Source: Rhizobacter sp.
GTDB taxonomy: Bacteria > Pseudomonadota > Gammaproteobacteria > Burkholderiales > Burkholderiaceae_C
Direction: 5' to 3'
Assembly: GCA_019635355.1 (NCBI GenBank)
Contig: JAHBZQ010000001.1
Location: forward strand, 3,038,001 to 3,102,000
DNA: 64,000 nt
In this document: positions 62,663-64,000 of the stretch, one piece after another
How the letters are laid out: every line of letters begins with the position of its first letter
Numbering within the stretch: the first letter of the stretch is position 1
Translations under genes and position numbers: made by a program
Notes under the pieces: generated by a model
What the model saw: only the letters and a program-made list of their open reading frames with translations
The model's database searches: none
Told to the model about the DNA's origin: nothing

Positions 62663-63099
62663 CGCAGAAGACGGCCGATCCGCGTGTCGCACGCATCGTC
62701 GAGCTTTTCGAGCACTTCACCCGCGATGACGTGGCGCGGCTCGGCGAGTTCTACGCCGCGCGTGCGCACTTCAAGGACCCGTTCAACGACGTGCGCGGTC
62801 TGGCGGCGATCCAGCAGGTCTTCCACCACATGTTCGAGGCGCTCGACGAGCCACGCTTCGTGGTGCGTGACGCCATCGTGCAGGGCGACCAGTGCTTCCT
62901 GAGCTGGGACTTCCTCTTCCGCTTCAAGCGCTACCGAGAGGGCCTGCAGACGGTGCACGGTGGCTCGCAGCTGCAGCTCGACGCGATCGGGCTCATCCTC
63001 CACCACCGCGACTACTGGGACGCCGCCGAGGAGCTGTACGAGAAGCTGCCGGTGATCGGCGGCCTCATGCGCTGGCTGAAGAAGCGCGCCTCAAGCTGA
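62659..63099 (+). CDS. NTF2-like (SnoaL fold) protein
   Basis: 146 residues from the GTG overlapping the SDR stop (GTGA). An ATG at 62644 is possible but less coupled. The cone-shaped NTF2 fold is recognisable from RIVELFEHFTRDDVARLGEFYA, HFKDPFNDVRGLAAIQQVF, and DQCFLSWDFLFRFKRY with HHRDYWDAAEELYEKL. Binds a hydrophobic ligand or acts as an isomerase or cyclase, unknown here. Its last 9 nt overlap the convergent ubiG gene. Confidence 0.84.
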   Translation: MTQKTADPRVARIVELFEHFTRDDVARLGEFYAARAHFKDPFNDVRGLAAIQQVFHHMFEALDEPRFVVRDAIVQGDQCFLSWDFLFRFKRYREGLQTVHGGSQLQLDAIGLILHHRDYWDAAEELYEKLPVIGGLMRWLKKRASS

Positions 63100-63813
63100 C
63101 CTGCCTGACGGGGCGGCCCGCATCGCGAGCAGGTAGCCGATGCCCATGAAGCGGTGCAGCCGGAAGCGCTGCGTCAGTGGGTTGTAGCCGAGGCCGCGCT
63201 GCTCGTGCTGCGACAAGCCGGCGCGCGTGGCCATGTCCAGCAGCTCGGCCGGCTTGATCAGGCGCGCGTAGGTGTGCGTGCCGCGCGGCAAGAGGCGCAG
63301 CACCCGCTCGGCACCGACGATCGCGACGAGGTAGCTCAGCGGGTTGCGGTTGATGGTGGAGAAGAACACCCAGCCGCCCGGCTTGACGAGGCGCGCGCAG
63401 GCGGCCACCACCGCGGCGGGGTCGGGCACGTGCTCCAGCATCTCCATGCAGGTGACGACGTCGTAGCGGCCGGCGTGCCGCTGGGCCCAGTCTTCGGCGC
63501 TGCTGTCGGCATAGGCCACGTTGGCCTCGCCCACGCGCTCGGCATGCGAACGTGCGATGCGCAAGGGCATGGGTGCCATGTCGATGCCGTCGACCCGGGC
63601 TCCACGCCGCGCCATGCTCTCGGCGAGGATGCCGCCACCGCAGCCCACGTCGAGCACCTGCTGGCCGCGCAGGCTGGCCAAGGCGTCGATCCAGTCGAGG
63701 CGATGCGGGTTGATGCGGTGCAGGGGGCGGAATTCGGAGTTCTCGTCCCACCAGCGCTCGGCCAGGGCGTTGAAGCGGGCGAGTTCCGCGGGGTCGGCGT
63801 TGATCGTGCTCAT
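63091..63813 (-). CDS. ubiG: Ubiquinone biosynthesis O-methyltransferase
   Basis: 240 residues from the ATG at 63813 (AAGGAGGGAGCC upstream). LAERWWDENSEFRPLHRINPHRLDWI, VLDVGCGGGILAESMARRGA (AdoMet motif I), EMLEHVPDP, and STINRNPLSYLVAIVGAERVLRLLPRGTH are diagnostic of UbiG. Methylates two hydroxyl groups during ubiquinone synthesis at the membrane. It lies next to a DCC-family gene rather than gph/ompA, the usual companions, so a UbiG-like paralogue specialised for this cluster is possible. Confidence 0.88.
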   Translation of the reverse strand: MSTINADPAELARFNALAERWWDENSEFRPLHRINPHRLDWIDALASLRGQQVLDVGCGGGILAESMARRGARVDGIDMAPMPLRIARSHAERVGEANVAYADSSAEDWAQRHAGRYDVVTCMEMLEHVPDPAAVVAACARLVKPGGWVFFSTINRNPLSYLVAIVGAERVLRLLPRGTHTYARLIKPAELLDMATRAGLSQHEQRGLGYNPLTQRFRLHRFMGIGYLLAMRAAPSGRSA

Positions 63814-63841
63814 GGCTCCCTCCTTGTGGCGAAGACGGTTG

Positions 63842-64000
63842 TCACCAATGGCCGCGCCGGCGGTTCCAGCGGTAGAGGGCGCGCGCGAAGGCGTTGTAGA
63901 GCGGCCGGCTGAGCCAGCGCAGGCGACGCGCCAGTCCGCCCAGCCAGCGCTGGCCCGGCGACTGCGACCAGAGCGCCGCGAGTGCATCGGCGCCGACGTG
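63842..64000 (-). CDS. C-terminal end of a DCC-family (DUF393) thiol-disulfide-like protein
   Basis: Only the last 52 codons are in the window. The reverse strand reads HVGADALAALWSQSPGQRW, then LARRLRWLSRPLYNAFARAL and a basic end, like the C-terminus of DCC-family proteins (G-A-D-A-L-x-x-L-W, then L-Y-x-x-F-A-R). The DxxCxxC active site is off the edge. Stop at 63842-63844, 28 nt before ubiG, so probably co-transcribed with it. Confidence 0.6.
   Translation of the reverse strand, partial: HVGADALAALWSQSPGQRWLGGLARRLRWLSRPLYNAFARALYRWNRRRGHW

Overview
The window looks like chromosomal DNA of a free-living betaproteobacterium of the order Burkholderiales, most likely in the Rubrivivax/Leptothrix/Rhizobacter/Piscinibacter neighbourhood. 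I infer this from the very high GC, the tightly packed and often overlapping genes, the aromatic-acid catabolism, the PEP-CTERM and GlyGly-CTERM type surface proteins, and the familiar layouts (tkt-gap, glnE, ubiG). No 16S or other taxonomic marker is present, so this is inference. I see no phage, insertion sequence, CRISPR array, tRNA or rRNA. The window reads as core and accessory chromosome without obvious recent transfer.

Layout. 1-6.8 kb (minus): an operon for CoA-dependent beta-oxidative side-chain shortening of a hydroxycinnamate-type acid (CoA ligase, crotonase, SDR dehydrogenase, thiolase, thioesterase) with a branched-chain-type ABC transporter. A divergent CoA-transferase follows. 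8.6-13 kb: two divergent secreted hydrolases (DUF6351-like lipoprotein and tannase-family lipoprotein) sharing a palindrome-bearing intergenic region. 13-21 kb: a chemoreceptor, an SDR/PaaK-like/pnuC/nadR operon for NAD-precursor salvage, an alpha/beta hydrolase and an AEC transporter. 21-25.8 kb: two paralogous outer-membrane-type proteins, then topoisomerase III with a histone H1-like tail, divergent from a SET-domain methyltransferase across a 51-nt alternating purine-pyrimidine tract. 25.9-31 kb: birA, a SPOR-like protein and two subtilisin-like proteases with glycine-hydrophobic-basic C-termini. 31-36.5 kb: tkt-gap, then speH-murU-SDR. 36.5-46.5 kb: a DmeF-type cation exporter, pepP, and a five-gene minus-strand operon (SPFH-SHOCT, DUF4178, DUF350, membrane spermidine synthase, exported amine oxidase), then a PEP-CTERM protein. 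46.7-55.9 kb: UbiH-family hydroxylase, nitrilase-family amidase, glnE, a rhombosortase-like rhomboid, a DMT transporter, rfaE2, GST, ferritin-like protein and glutathione peroxidase. 56.2-63.1 kb: an eight-gene overlapping operon for membrane fatty-acid modification. The window ends in ubiG and the tail of a DCC-family gene.

How genes work together. The strongest functional links are: the aromatic side-chain cluster and its transporter; the spermidine synthase/amine oxidase/SPFH/DUF4178/DUF350 membrane module, with an AdoMet decarboxylase 7 kb away that could feed it; the two GlyGly-CTERM-like proteases and the rhombosortase-like protease 20 kb apart; and the FAD/DUF1365/Cfa/CHI/MFS/DUF3833/SDR/NTF2 operon, which resembles the singlet-oxygen-responsive fatty-acid clusters of other proteobacteria. 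Three copies of one inverted repeat (arms of about 26 nt) sit inside operons at 0.24, 4.1 and 32.4 kb.
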